Shown one piece after another: positions 20,047-30,659 of a stretch of DNA of 64,000 bases (the stretch's first letter is position 1; every line of letters starts with the position of its first letter). The notes beneath the pieces were generated by a model. It did not search any database. It worked only from the letters and a program-made list of their open reading frames with translations, and had not been told where the DNA came from. Origin of the DNA: Mesostigma viride (Eukaryota > Streptophyta > Mesostigmatophyceae > Mesostigmatales > Mesostigmataceae); the NCBI GenBank assembly GCA_009746045.1, contig RPFO01000065.1:1348424-1412423 (forward strand). Direction: 5' to 3'. A program made the translations under genes and the position numbers.

Positions 20047-20994
20047 GCTGGTGCCTGGTTATAGGGCATTGGAGAGCAGATTGTGTGGTAGTGTCAGCAT
20101 TGTGACTGGCATAATACCTGTATTTTAGTCTGTACTAAGGCTCATGGACCATGGTACACTCACTCTGATTTTAATCAGGATACAGCCAGGTTTTGGCTGG
20201 GGTTCATGCTGTTGACTACACAAGGTTGACAGGTCCATTACAGACCATGTATTCTATTTTAAAAGAAATGTATATTTGTACATACTCTCACAATGGTCTG
20301 GGAACCTTTATTCTGGGGTTTATAGGGCGGGGTTCGATTCCCTGGTATTATGTTTCTACAAGCTGGCCTGTTCAGGTGTTTGCCTGTTCAGACTTCCCTA
20401 GTTCCCCAGGGCAGGATTTAATTGTTGCCTATGTGTTTCATTTTGTCATTTGTTTGCTGTGGCAGTTTACCATCTGGCAAGTAGACGGGCGCCGTAAGAC
20501 GGGCGCCAATAGACCCCTGTTGAGAGAATGACAGGCAAACTATTGTAATACGCCTTACTTTGTCAAGTGGTATTTTAATTGTCATGGATTTATTGTACTT
20601 ATATTGAATATGTACTGGGTTTTATGGGATTAGTATCTGGGATTAATGTAACTCACCGCCAGAAGGTCATTGTACTGGAGGCTCTACCGAGGTGATGGGA
20701 TTAATTCCTGGAGAAGACCTCATAGAATTAACCTGTATGTATTTAATTTTGTGTGTTCTAATATCTGGTGGTACTCTGTAATGCCACTTCCATAGGTTTT
20801 TATCCATTTCTCATGGAATGGTTTTCCCTGTGGCAGATCTGTTTCTTTTCCAGTTCCTTAAAAGAAAAGGCTGGGGGAATGGCAATGGCCATTAAAGACA
20901 TCTGTTCAAGCTTCAAGCTGGAGTGAAGGACATTTCAAGCTACTTCAAGGGTCCCTGGCAGGGGATGTGATCCCTAAAGAAAAGAAGGGATTGG
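20047..20994 (+). other. 3' UTR and polypurine tract of Copia B
   Basis: No ORF of note. The purine run AAAGAAAAGAAGGGA at 20976-20990, four bases before the 3' LTR, is the likely plus-strand primer. The segment from 20485 onward is also present in the E fragment (61971-62577). Confidence 0.8.
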
Positions 20995-21608
20995 AGTTAA
21001 CGTAAAGGATTTACGTTAGATGGATAGAGATTGTTACGCTCTTTCCAACGGCACCTTGAACGCCTCATTTGGTTAAGGAACGTAAAAATTATGACGTTTC
21101 CTAGGCTGTGCCGACAGTACCCGGCGCGCCACTGTGGGCGCGTACGGACACAGGATGTACAAGTGTCACTATGATAGTCCGCAGGACGTTGACAGGACTT
21201 GTACAGGACTTGATGGTCAATTGATAGGTAGGCGCGCTGTAGCGCGCCAGGACCTATGAGACAATTGATGCTGAGCAGTGTACAGATAAGTCCACAGGAC
21301 TAGCCGGATGGACAATTGATAGATCTGCGCGCCAAAGGCGTGCCAGAGTCTGTGTAATCAATTGATTGACAGTTCAGCTGTGACAGTGCAGCTGAATACT
21401 TGGACGCGTCCCTAGCAACCTATATGTGTGACTTGGTAGCTCTAGGACGCTAGTTCTTGCGTGCACGTTCTCTTGGCACTGCGACCCTGTCGCCTGTGCT
21501 GCGGGCAGTCTTGGAAGTGACGTGACTTACGTCTGTGTTCCTTATTCTTAATAAAGGCAACATTCCTGCAAGAACCATGGCGGAATTCAGGGCAACTCTC
21601 TCACAACT
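20995..21608 (+). repeat. 3' LTR of Copia B
   Basis: It matches 13759-14372 except for a few substitutions (for example A for G near 21087 and G for T in the GCCGGATGG stretch). AATAAA occurs at 21550-21555. It is flanked outside by CCGCT. Confidence 0.94.
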
Positions 21609-21613
21609 CCGCT

Positions 21614-22121
21614 CACGCGTCCGGAAGCCTCGCGACAGCAACTGCAGAATCGCAAGGTCTTGAAACAGGTTGGTTGTGATCGTCGGAATGACGCCCGAAC
21701 GAACCGACAGCCAGTTAGCGAGATTGCGCTGGTAACCTGTGAGCGATGAAATCGCGTTGTCGATCTCCTCAGAGACCTCGGCAACCGCGCTGGGCGCTTG
21801 CAACCCCGCCCGGGTATGGACTTCGAAGTCCGCAAGCAAAGCTCGAATGGAATCGAGATGATCGCGAAACCCGGGAACAATCGTAGGTTGCGGAGGCGCG
21901 GGAGGCAGTCGTAAGCTTTGCAACAGCGCCTGCTGCTGAGCGCGTAGCTCCGTGCTGGACGCTACCGCCTGGTCAACAACACGCTGCCACGCCAGATTAA
22001 GAACCGGACGATCTTCACGACACGGAGTCGTCGAAGGACCAGCCGGAGATTCGGCGATGTCCGCTGGACTGCCCAAAATTTCAGAATCCCTCGGTATGCG
22101 GAACTCCATCGAGTCCGGCAT
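21614..22121 (-). pseudogene. Copia A ORF0, N-terminal part
   Basis: The start is the ATG of MPDSMEFRIPRD, 28 bases inside the A 5' LTR. It is homologous to B ORF0: the strongest block is EEIDNAISSLTGYQRNLANW followed by TTNLFQDLAILQLLSRGFRTRER. Element B cuts the frame here and 13481-13758 completes it in register. The N-terminal 120 residues are poorly conserved between A and B. Confidence 0.75.
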
Positions 22122-22148
22122 TTTTCTTGTTACGAAGATTGTAATACG

Positions 22149-22764
22149 AGTTGAGTGAGAGTTTACCCCCGAGGGAATCCACGGCTCTTGCAGGAAAGTT
22201 GCCTTTATTATAATGAGCAAACACAGACGTAAGTCACGTCACGTCCGAGACTGCACGCAGCACAGGCGACAGGGTCGCTGTGCCAAGAGAGCGTGCACGC
22301 AAGAGCTGGCGTCCCGGTGCGACCAAGTCACACATATAGCTTGCTAGGGACGCGTCCAAGTATTCAGCTGTACTGTCACAGCTGAACTGTCAATCAATTG
22401 ATTACACAGACTCTGGCACGCCTTTGGCGCGCAGATCTATCAATTGTCCATACGGCTAGTCCTGTGGACCTATCCGTACACTACTCAGCATCAATTGTCT
22501 CATAGGTCCTGGCACGCTACAGCACGCCTACCTATCAATTGACCATCAAGTCCTGTACAAGTCCTGTCAACGTCCTGCGGACTATCAAAGTGACACTTGT
22601 ACATCCTGTGTCCGTACGCGCCCACAGTGGCGCGCCGGGTACTGTCGGCACAGCCTAGGAAACGTCATAACTTTTACGTCCCGTAACCAAATGAGGCGTT
22701 CAAGGTGCCGTTGGAAAGAGCGTAACAATCTCTATCCATCTAACGTAAATCCTTTATGTTAACT
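22149..22764 (-). repeat. 5' LTR of Copia A
   Basis: This 616 bp LTR is in inverse orientation relative to the B LTRs and similar along its whole length, with scattered substitutions. The ends on the minus strand are AGTTAACATAAAGG and CTCAACT. Just inside, CGTATTAC is shared with B. Confidence 0.93.
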
Positions 22765-22769
22765 CGCGC

Positions 22770-22951
22770 CTCCGCTGCTGCTCGTCTTTGAGAACCCGGC
22801 GGACAAGAGTTTCGTTCCTCCTGGACGCCGCAAGCAGCTCGAGAGGACTCACTACACCTTGGACGACGACTTTACTCCTGGCGCAGCAACAACGGCAACG
22901 GGAGCTATGGCCATCCGACCTACCTCAAGCTCCGGCAGACCGCGGCGGGGA
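22770..22951 (+). pseudogene. LINE ORF1 C-terminal fragment
   Basis: On the plus strand LLVFENPADKSF and RRKQLER..YTLDDDFTP match the LINE D ORF1 blocks VLLTFPSPEDKQRF and RRKRLHHLTWTLDDDLTP. A frameshift follows and the fragment ends at the (TTAA)n tail of the next copy. Copia A is inserted immediately upstream. Confidence 0.6.
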
Positions 22952-22952
22952 A

Positions 22953-23511
22953 ATAATTAATTAATTAATTAATTAATTAATTAATTAATTACACGTGCAT
23001 GCTCCCGTTGGGGAGTCACGGAGCACCGAAGTGCTTTTAATCCCTGTGTGTGCACAACAGGAGAAAGGGCAGAGACCCCCAGTCTCCTTCATGCCAAAGG
23101 CATGCCACAGCTGCATGCGGGCACGCTAGCTAAACGGACACGCTAACGATCCGGCAGCCTGTGGGTGCAATAAGACCCATGTGAGCATATCATAACAAGG
23201 AGCGTGGGCAAGTAATCTGATCGAAGCCAGGACGTAGCATGGCTGTACAATTAAGGACTAAGCTAAGGCTATGGCTGGTTGTGTACCGTGCGTTAGCAGT
23301 GCACGTGACTAGGTAAGGTGGCACAACTAGGCAAACATTCAGTGACTACCAATGAAGTCAAGCTAGGGCTACAAGCTATTCTAGCCCGCTGGGGGCGTCC
23401 ACATCTTGTGGTTGATCATCAGGTCCCGGCCTGCCCCTCCAGTACACCTTGTTGGGCTTCGATCTGGGGGTCCTGCTAATTGTGGCGGAGGTATTCAGGC
23501 CACAGGTCACG
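22953..23511 (-). mobile_element. 5'-truncated LINE copy (D family)
   Basis: Starts with a (TTAA)n tail (about 22953-22991), then the inverse of the D 3' UTR and the ORF1 tail encoding the INHKMWTPPAG-type end near 23390-23510. The coding part is degraded. It abuts a second copy at 23512. Confidence 0.8.
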
Positions 23512-23791
23512 TAATTAATTAATTAATTAAACTCATGCTCCCGTTGGGGAGTCACGGAGCACCGAAGTGCTTTCAATCCCTGTACATATGTGCACAACAG
23601 GGAGAAACTGAAGGGCAGATACCCCTTTCTCAATCCTTCACGCCAGAGGCATGCCACAGCTGCAATCGGACACGATAGACGATCCGGCAAGTTCTGTTGT
23701 GGGTGCAATAAGACCCATGTGAGCATATCATAACAAGGAGCGTGGGCAAGTAATCTGATCATAGCCAGGACGTAGCATGGCTGTTCAAGGG
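23512..23791 (-). mobile_element. 5'-truncated LINE copy (D family), 3' UTR only
   Basis: A (TTAA)n tail at 23512-23530 is followed by about 260 bp of the same 3' UTR in inverse orientation. It lies directly against the previous copy, suggesting insertion into that copy or its TTAA-rich tail. Confidence 0.75.
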
Positions 23792-23792
23792 C

Positions 23793-23923
23793 TACAGGGG
23801 TCACCCGCAGTATCGCAACAAGAATCGCAACTACGCAACTTTCCAGGAGGACGAAAAAACACTTGTGTTCCGATTCTTGCGCGGACCGATTTGGACGAAA
23901 AGTTGCGAATCAGCCAACGCGTG
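23793..23923. other. Possible transposon end with TACAGGGGTCACCCGCAG motif
   Basis: The 35-40 bp starting at 23793 recur in inverse orientation at about 58246-58288. The sequence is then cut by Gypsy element G at GCGTG and continues at 35741. It may be the terminus of an unrecognised DNA transposon; no transposase is visible. Confidence 0.35.
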
Positions 23924-26389
23924 TGTTACGTCGCGTAACAATTCGTTGTAGTTACGGACGTAAATTAGGTCTTTTGCCTCGGTTGTCCCTAGGTTTACGT
24001 GTAGCTCCTACCGGGACACTATTGTCCTCGTAACAGTACTGTGGTACATTGGGTGCCTTTGGGCGCCGCGCCGCGTACTTTACTAGTGGTCCTTATCCTT
24101 TGGTAGAATGTAGTGGACCAGCGTGCATCTGTATCTGTGCCGGTGCATCTGTAGGCGAGGGCCATGTCGGCCCGAGCGTGTTGGACCGTTGGTGACCATT
24201 TATGCACGTTCTACCCCTCGTGTGTTCACTCGGCGTGTGTTAAGGGGACGGTCCCGGCGCGAATATTTTGGCGCCGAAAAATTCGCGGTACCCGTCCGTA
24301 CCGTGAAAAAGTGGTGCACGGGGCGCGCACCCCTACCGGAGCTGGCCATGGCGACGTGCTTTCAGGCAGAGTAGAAAAAGATAGATCGCGGAATGCAGAG
24401 AAACTGAGCGAATCTTAAAGACGATGAGTAAATGATACTACTTCGTAACGGAGTTCGCGTTTTTTGCAGTGTCGATGATTTTATTGATGACCATCGCCAC
24501 GGGGGTCCAATCTGATGTTTTCGTCGAGAGGAATATATTAGAATGCACGCTGGCGGCGGTGATTGTCAGGTTTTATGGGCTTTACCTAGCGTCAAGGATG
24601 CGTTTAAATCGTTATTGGTAAAGCTTTAAAAAATTTGCTGGGTTTCGGCAAGATTTCCGTCATGATCGGTAAGACACTCTCCAGGCTCGCGGGATGCGCG
24701 TCTTATTATTCCATGGAAGGTTGTTCTTTCTTGCGCCGCTGGGCGAAGGACGATTCCGGTAATGGTACGATCGTGTGATCAACGTGACCCTATGAATGTT
24801 TCGCTTCCTTTATGGGTTATCAACGCAAGTTTTCGGCTTCTTTCCGTGCAGTTCGCGCCAGGTATAATGCCATTCCGTGCTGCGCATCGCCAGATTCCTG
24901 GCACCTTTCAGTGGTTTTTATGTACGTTGCATGGCTGGGATGTATCAAAGCGTGACCGTGGCATATCGTCAAGTTGTCAGGGATTTGCTGAGTGGTTTCT
25001 TGGAAGGAGATTGCTAACAGCACTCAGTTTTGTGTGAATATTGACGCGGCCTTTCTTAGCAGAGGCTTCATTGTGGTTAGAGGCTCACAAGCTTGAGTTT
25101 GTTTCTTGGCAAACAATTGCGCTGGAAAGAAAGGTGGCAGTGGTTTTTCTGAGGGGTATACTGCATGGGTGGAACTGCACGTAGGTAGGGGTTATCGTTG
25201 TCTTGTTGGCCTTTCTCCCACTAAAATGGGAGAGCCCTAATTCATATGCTAGCAAGGCAAGGTAACCATGGTAAGAAGCCTTGGCAAGCAGCATGTATGA
25301 TAATCCTGCTTCCTCTGTGGACTGTCTGTTGTTACCCTTGTTGGGCAATTAGTGGATATGGCTTTCTAGGGTGTGTTTGAGCTTGGTTTTGGGATGATGC
25401 CCACACCATAAACCTGGAATATGCTTTAGAAGTGTTGGCTAGGCATGTTGAGCTACCTGCCTCATTGTTGTGCACACACACAACAGGTTGCCCGTGTCGA
25501 GGTAAGGCAAGGGCACATGACGTGCCCAGCCACCTCCTTGTACATTGTGGTCGAATTGGGCATGGTCAGGAGCCTTTTGGATGGCATAGGAAGTGTTAGT
25601 GTGCCTTAATACTCACTAATGCCTTCCTTAGCGTCTGCACAGGTGGCCAACTGCCAAAATTAATAACTGCTACAGCTGAGCTCAGAATGCCACCAAACTT
25701 TGACAGTGCCTTCTATGGTCATGACAGAATTTGACTTGTGCTTTTCAGGCCTAATTGATGTGTTATGAGTGTGTATGGGGGCGCCCCGCCTAAAAAAGCG
25801 TATTTTTGGCCCAAAAATTAATAACTCAAAGGGATGTGCTGATTTTGTTGATCCAATTAGGTAGAAACGATGTCCCATGACATTTTTATATGGGTTGTGC
25901 TTTTTTCATGCAACTGGTTCTCCCACTGTTCAGACTCTGGACAAGATGTGCCCCGGACAGCGTTTTTTTCTATTTTTAGCTCATAGCCGGTGTATGGCTG
26001 GGGGTAGTACCCCCAACAAGTGGTGGTATGCATGCCCAAACATCATGTTTATGGTCCCCAAACATCATTCAGTGGTTGTCAGTTGCATTTCTGTAGTTAT
26101 TAGGGGGGGTAAGTTTTGATATATTTCTATGGGACCCTCCCCTTAAATGAATTAACACATATAGGCTTGGGTCATGGCAGTGTAGTTGTGTTTCCTTCCT
26201 CTATTCCTGGAGTAAACGGGTTGTGTTAATGGCTTATGGCGTATTACAGCAACACTTACGTTAATGCATTGAGATCTGGATCGTCTCGTTCGTCTTTCGC
26301 TAGGGGTTTAACTAGAGGTGGCTTGACTAGTTTAGGTAGCATCAGGCCAGGTAGAGGTAGAGGTAGTGGTAGATACCCGAGGCGTAACA
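23924..26389 (+). repeat. 5' LTR of Gypsy G, split by a TTAA-target insertion
   Basis: LTR parts are 23924-24243 and 26147-26389. The first 17 bases, TGTTACGTCGCGTAACA, are a near-perfect palindrome. It matches the 3' LTR apart from a few substitutions near 26227-26252. Confidence 0.92.
24244..26142. mobile_element. TTAA-target DNA transposon, non-autonomous, copy 1
   Basis: Flanked by TTAA (24240-24243 and 26143-26146); the unsplit G 3' LTR has a single TTAA at 35489-35492, which is the empty site. Terminal inverted repeats are GGGGACGGTCCC and GGGGAGGGTCCC (one mismatch). No transposase frame is visible. TTAA duplication is typical of piggyBac and Kolobok-type elements; I cannot say which. 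Confidence 0.88.
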
Positions 26390-26917
26390 ATGGACTCGGA
26401 GGAATTTTAGGTAGAGAACCAGACGACGATCCCCTGCAACATACGTCATTGAATCAACCCTTCCGCGTCCGGGAAAATGAAGACGACACCTACTTGACAG
26501 GTAATGGGCGGGTCGCCTGCAAGCTGGGGGGGTAGTGCTGCCCGATTCGGGACACGCCCTGCCTAGAAGATAGACCTGCTCGAAGCGGAAAATCCTTTTA
26601 TAGATAGCTCCTTTTCCTCGTTTTGTTTTCTTGAGACATGTGGCCTACTGTCGTAGATAGGTGATGGTTTTGGTTCTACGCTAGAGAGACGACTAGCGTC
26701 TCGTAGATTACACTTTTCTGCATTCTTGCCTGCGTTGTATTTAGACGACCCATCGCCAGACGCAGAATTCTTGAAACCGGATACTTACGACCACCTGGCG
26801 CTGGAAACCTCGTCCCTGCGTGCGTCGTCAATCTGGTTCGGTTTCAGACACCCGAGATAAGTCGCCTTCTCCTCGTTCTCCTTATTTGACTACTCAAGAC
26901 CTACCAGGTGCGTTAAC
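26390..26917 (+). other. Gypsy G leader
   Basis: Begins with the probable primer binding site and has no substantial ORF. It may act as the 5' untranslated and packaging region. Confidence 0.5.
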
Positions 26918-27322
26918 ATGAGCCAGCGACGTCCTTTTCCTGCTCCTTCTCATTCGACTAGTAATAATAGTTTAGCGAAGTATTACGTTGTTATTACCCC
27001 TCAATGGGCATCTATTTTCTTATCGTGGGCCGATGCTAGGAAGTTCGTTCAGTCACGTGCTTATAACGTCTCCAAATATAAGAAGTTTATGTCCTTTGAA
27101 GAAGCTCAGACCTACCTCTTAAAGCATAGTGAATCAGATTTGGGTCTCCATTCTCGTCCTTCTCCTCATGCTCGTCCTGCAGTAGATAGTCTTGTTTTTG
27201 TTACACCACCTCCATCTCCTCCTTCGTCTCCCCCTAAACGGGCTGCATCCTCATCTAGCTTAGATACGCCTCTCACCTTAGAGTTCGGTTCCCTATCCAT
27301 TACTGTTGCTAAAAAGGATTGA
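26918..27322 (+). CDS. Small ORF with RNase H1 hybrid-binding (viroplasmin-type) domain
   Basis: The protein is 134 residues. Residues about 20-69 (YYVVITPQWASIFLSWADA then KFVQ..YNVSKYKKFMSFEEAQTYL) match the N-terminal domain of eukaryotic RNase H1, which binds RNA:DNA hybrid or dsRNA and is also found in the caulimovirus inclusion-body/transactivator protein. There is no RNase H catalytic part; the rest is Pro/Ser-rich. It stands alone before gag with its own ATG. In the element it could bind the replication hybrid or affect translation of downstream ORFs; both are inference. Confidence 0.72.
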   Translation: MSQRRPFPAPSHSTSNNSLAKYYVVITPQWASIFLSWADARKFVQSRAYNVSKYKKFMSFEEAQTYLLKHSESDLGLHSRPSPHARPAVDSLVFVTPPPSPPSSPPKRAASSSSLDTPLTLEFGSLSITVAKKD

Positions 27323-27445
27323 TTTAAATTGTTTCCTTCTTTTAGGACACTAAAAGCTTTTCTTTTCTTTCCTTGCCTTAAATTAGGCCTTGTCCTTTAT
27401 CCTTGTTGCTTTCAGTTAGATTCCTAATCATTTACTTAATTAAAA

Positions 27446-28841
27446 ATGGATCCAGTCGGTGGTAACATGTCGCCTATACCTACCAACACTCCTACTATGA
27501 GTAATAATAATAATACTAACAACCATAACAACAATCGTGGTAACCGACGGGACTCACTTGAAACGGTGCACCATCTCACTCCTCAATCTTTGTACCTCGC
27601 CTCCTTCTCCTGTTACTGGTGGTCGCCGTCGTCCCTCACTTACCCCTCCTACCTATGAACAACGTATGCATGTCAGATTTAGTGATGACCCTTCCCTTAC
27701 CCTGAACCAGGCCCCTGCCCCTCCTGCAACCTTGGCTCAACCCTCCAGCAGGTCCTCACTAACTAACAATGTTGCTAGGACTCCTTCCCACCCTGTGCCT
27801 TCCATGCCTGCTTTTAACACGGGTCGTGCCTGTGCCCCTGTCGGCCCTTCTGGGCGCCCTAGTGCAGTTCCCTTTTACCCACCTGCTTCCTGGTCCTACC
27901 CTGAGACGGCCTATGAGGCAGCCCAGGTCCCTACCCGTGTGGCTGATTTAGAAGTTAATAGTGATTTCAGCACCATGCCTCTAGATGACAGAAATTATGA
28001 TCATTTTGCCTACTCCTCTCTTCGTGAGCAATATACTGTACCCTTCTCCTATGGGCACCAGCCTGAAACGGTGGCCCCTTCTAGACCCCTACCCAAGACT
28101 TTTCCTCTTCCTTCCTTCTATCCCGCTTATGTAGCAGTGGAAGATAGTGGCCCTATGGGAAAAACTGACTCTTCTAATCCCCCTAAGCCCCCTGCTCTTC
28201 CCCTCTTTGCTAACCTTCCCAAGCTGGATGTCAAGTCTACCCCTCAACAGTTTTTCACCTTTATTATGTTGCTTACCCAGAACACAGAGTCGTGGCAGAA
28301 TCATAATAGATGGCGTCTCTCTGATGCTGTATTAGTTCCTCACTATCTTACAACCTGCATTACTCCTGAGCTTGCTAACCTCATTCAGTGTGAGTCTTTG
28401 GCCTCTCATGCCTACCCTAACTCTGTAGCAGAATTGTTTAAGCGTTTAGAGAACCATTTAGTCCCTCCTGATTCAGATTGGCAGGATAGATTAGCCTTTG
28501 GTACCTTGCAGCAGGGTACTAAATCATTTAAGGAGTATATGAAAGAGTTTGATGCTCAGATGGTACGAATTAGGGATTTGTCGGGTGCAGAAGTACGTGC
28601 TCGCTTCCTCCAAGGCCTCAGTAGACCTTTATTACGTGAAGTCAAGCGCCAGTTCTCTGCCTACCGTTTTACTGATCTGCCCCTCAAGCATGTGCGCCAG
28701 CATCTCTTGCGAGTAGCAGATTTCTTCACCACTCCTTCTCTCCCTACCCGTTCCCGTATTAATAATATTATCCTTACCCCTGAGGAGGAGAACTCCTATG
28801 TAGAAGAATTAGATATCTGTGTTGCTGATCTCAGCTCTTGA
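27446..28841 (+). CDS. Gypsy G gag (with one frame change)
   Basis: The start is probably ATG 27446 (MDPVGGNMSP, Asn-rich), moving by one base near 27600 into the frame that ends at 28841. That frame has a Pro-rich segment and then a capsid domain (TPQQFFTFIMLLTQNTESW ... FKEYMKEFDAQMVRIRDL), similar to the retrotransposon gag family. The frame ends at DLSS just before the knuckle frame. Gag builds the particle. Confidence 0.75.
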
Positions 28842-29169
28842 TGTCTCTCATATCACATGCTATCATTGTAAGGAAGTAGGTCATCTTAAACGTGAGTGCC
28901 CCAAGTTCCTTTCGGGTGCTCCCCCTCATCCCGACGCACGCCCTCCTCGTACCCCTCAGCGTGCTCCTATTCGTCCTACTTCAGGACGCATTCCCTCAGC
29001 TACCCCTAGTAGGCTGAATGCTGTGCAGGCAGGACCCCCAGGGTTCCCCTATGATAATCAGGCTCCCGCACCCTCTTCGCTCCCTCGTGACCCTCCAGCA
29101 GTGGCTTTTTCGCCAGGGTCTTCTTCGGGGTTAGTTCCTATGGATTTGGGGGGGGAGGGGGAACAGTAG
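28819..29169 (+). CDS. Gypsy G nucleocapsid zinc knuckle
   Basis: The frame continues gag after a +1 change and contains CYHCKEVGHLKREC (CX2CX4HX4C), followed by a Pro/Arg-rich tail. It would bind genomic RNA. The frame change coincides with the gag stop, so it may be programmed or a single-base error. Confidence 0.75.
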   Translation: MLLISALDVSHITCYHCKEVGHLKRECPKFLSGAPPHPDARPPRTPQRAPIRPTSGRIPSATPSRLNAVQAGPPGFPYDNQAPAPSSLPRDPPAVAFSPGSSSGLVPMDLGGEGEQ

Positions 29170-29282
29170 GCCTGTCAGCCGGGGGTAACCTGGACAGGTC
29201 CTTAGATAGTACCCCAGATAAAAATTTTTGCCTGCCTGTTTTTATAACCTCTGTAGGAGCTGAATCTTCCCTACCACTACGT

Positions 29283-30659
29283 GTGCGTCCTCTTATGTTC
29301 TTGAACGGTGGTTTAACCGTCCCCCACACTGTTGTAGACCCTTTCTTGCATGCTGATGAACTTTTGAATGTCTCTGTGTTGGTAGATAGCGGTGCGGCTA
29401 GCTCCTTTGTGAGCGAGGCCCTAGTTAGGCGTTTAGGACTAGTCCCTACCCCTCACACCAAACCTGTCACTGTTCATTATGCTGATGGTCGCACCAGTCA
29501 TTCCCCGGGTACGGTGTCCCTTCCCCTGGTCATACAAGGACGTACTGTTAACCTGACGGCCACTATAGGCCCTATCACTACCGCTGATGTATTACTAGGA
29601 TTAGATTGGCACCAGGATAATAAGATTACTATTAATTATGATACCATGGTCATTTGGTTTCCAGATAGTTCTTACTGGGTACCGGAACGTCATTATAGAT
29701 TGGAAAATTTATCCTTGGTAGATATTACTCCTCCTACACCTGTTGATCCTCCTGTAAGACCTATACCTGAAGTATTAATGTCCAATGATGAGTTGCGTTC
29801 TGAATTAAAGGAATATGGATATTTATTATGTATGTTCCTTCAGTTAGAAGTACAGGAGATACCTATCACTAATAATAGTGTGGATATAGATATAAACACA
29901 GTGGATACAATAGGAGTGGGATTTACTGAAAATGAAATAGTAAGATACATGGCTGTGATAGATTCCTCAAAAGTTTTTGAAGAAAAGACTCCTTCTTATC
30001 CTCCTCCTCGTTCTGTTTTACACCGTGTAGTTATCAAGGACGGTGCAGTTCCTACGCACTCTCCGATGTATAGAATGGGCCCTACCGAGTTAAAGGAACT
30101 AAAACAGATTTTAGTGTCACTATTAGAAGCAGGATTGATAGAGCCTAGTAACTCTCCCTACTCAGCTGGTGTCCTGTTAGTTCCTAAGCCAAATGGCAAG
30201 TTTCGCCTAGTTACTGATTATAGGAAGTTGAATGATATTACTGTGAAGTCTAAATACCCTCTACCTCGTATTGATGATATATTTAATAAGGTTAAAGGTT
30301 CCACTTGTTTCACAGTACTGGATTGTGCGGATGGTTTTTGGCAGTTGCGGATAGCTCCTGAGGATTGCCATAAAACCGCCTTTGCTACCCCTTTTGGTCA
30401 TTACCAGTTTAGAGTAGCGGCTATGGGACTCTGTAACTCGCCTGCCTCTTTTCAAATGTTAATGAATGAAGTGCTTAGACCTGTTATGGGAAATTCTCAC
30501 CTTCCTCAGGTGTCCTCTGATTTAAAGGATCCTTCCTTCTCCTCTGTTTCTTTATCTGAGCATGACCGTTCTTGTGCTCAAGCTTACTTAGATGATATTC
30601 TTATTTACTCTCCTGATTTTGAAACGCACCTACGTGAAAGTATTAGAAATAATGGCTGA
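29283..30659 (+). CDS. Gypsy G protease and reverse transcriptase (N-terminal part)
   Basis: Protease: VLVDSGAASSFVS and DVLLGLDW, the standard DSGA and ILG-type motifs. RT: LVPKPNGKFRLVTDYRKLN, motif A region VLDCADGFWQLRI, MGLCNSPASFQ and the catalytic YLDDILIYS. A loop of about 30 residues (SSDLKDPSFSSVSLSEHD) lies just before the catalytic box. The frame is lost after THLR and resumes at 30650 in the next entry. Confidence 0.88.
   Translation: MRPLMFLNGGLTVPHTVVDPFLHADELLNVSVLVDSGAASSFVSEALVRRLGLVPTPHTKPVTVHYADGRTSHSPGTVSLPLVIQGRTVNLTATIGPITTADVLLGLDWHQDNKITINYDTMVIWFPDSSYWVPERHYRLENLSLVDITPPTPVDPPVRPIPEVLMSNDELRSELKEYGYLLCMFLQLEVQEIPITNNSVDIDINTVDTIGVGFTENEIVRYMAVIDSSKVFEEKTPSYPPPRSVLHRVVIKDGAVPTHSPMYRMGPTELKELKQILVSLLEAGLIEPSNSPYSAGVLLVPKPNGKFRLVTDYRKLNDITVKSKYPLPRIDDIFNKVKGSTCFTVLDCADGFWQLRIAPEDCHKTAFATPFGHYQFRVAAMGLCNSPASFQMLMNEVLRPVMGNSHLPQVSSDLKDPSFSSVSLSEHDRSCAQAYLDDILIYSPDFETHLRESIRNNG

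Larger units (their letters stand above)
13759..21608 (+). mobile_element. Copia LTR retrotransposon B, inserted in ORF0 of A
   Basis: The element is 7850 bp with 614 bp LTRs that differ at about three positions. The target duplication is CCGCT (13754-13758 and 21609-21613). Order: LTR, ORF0, gag, integrase plus retropepsin-like domain, RT, RNase H, 3' UTR, polypurine tract, LTR. LTR ends are AGTTAACG...CACAACT. It belongs to the same family as A and landed head-on in A's ORF0. Pol frames are broken only by one-base shifts. Confidence 0.95.
1..22764 (-). mobile_element. Copia LTR retrotransposon A (interrupted, 3' end beyond window)
   Basis: Reading on the minus strand, the element runs 5' LTR (22149-22764), ORF0, gag, IN-PR, RT and part of RNase H, then leaves the window at base 1. 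Elements B and C are inserted in it, and both junctions restore an open frame when the insert plus one target-site copy is removed. The pol half is nearly base-identical to element B in inverse orientation (A position a corresponds to B position 19648-a). The target duplication of A cannot be checked because the 3' LTR is outside the window. The base next to the 5' LTR falls in LINE ORF1-like sequence (22770-22951), so A itself sits in a LINE remnant. Confidence 0.9.
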
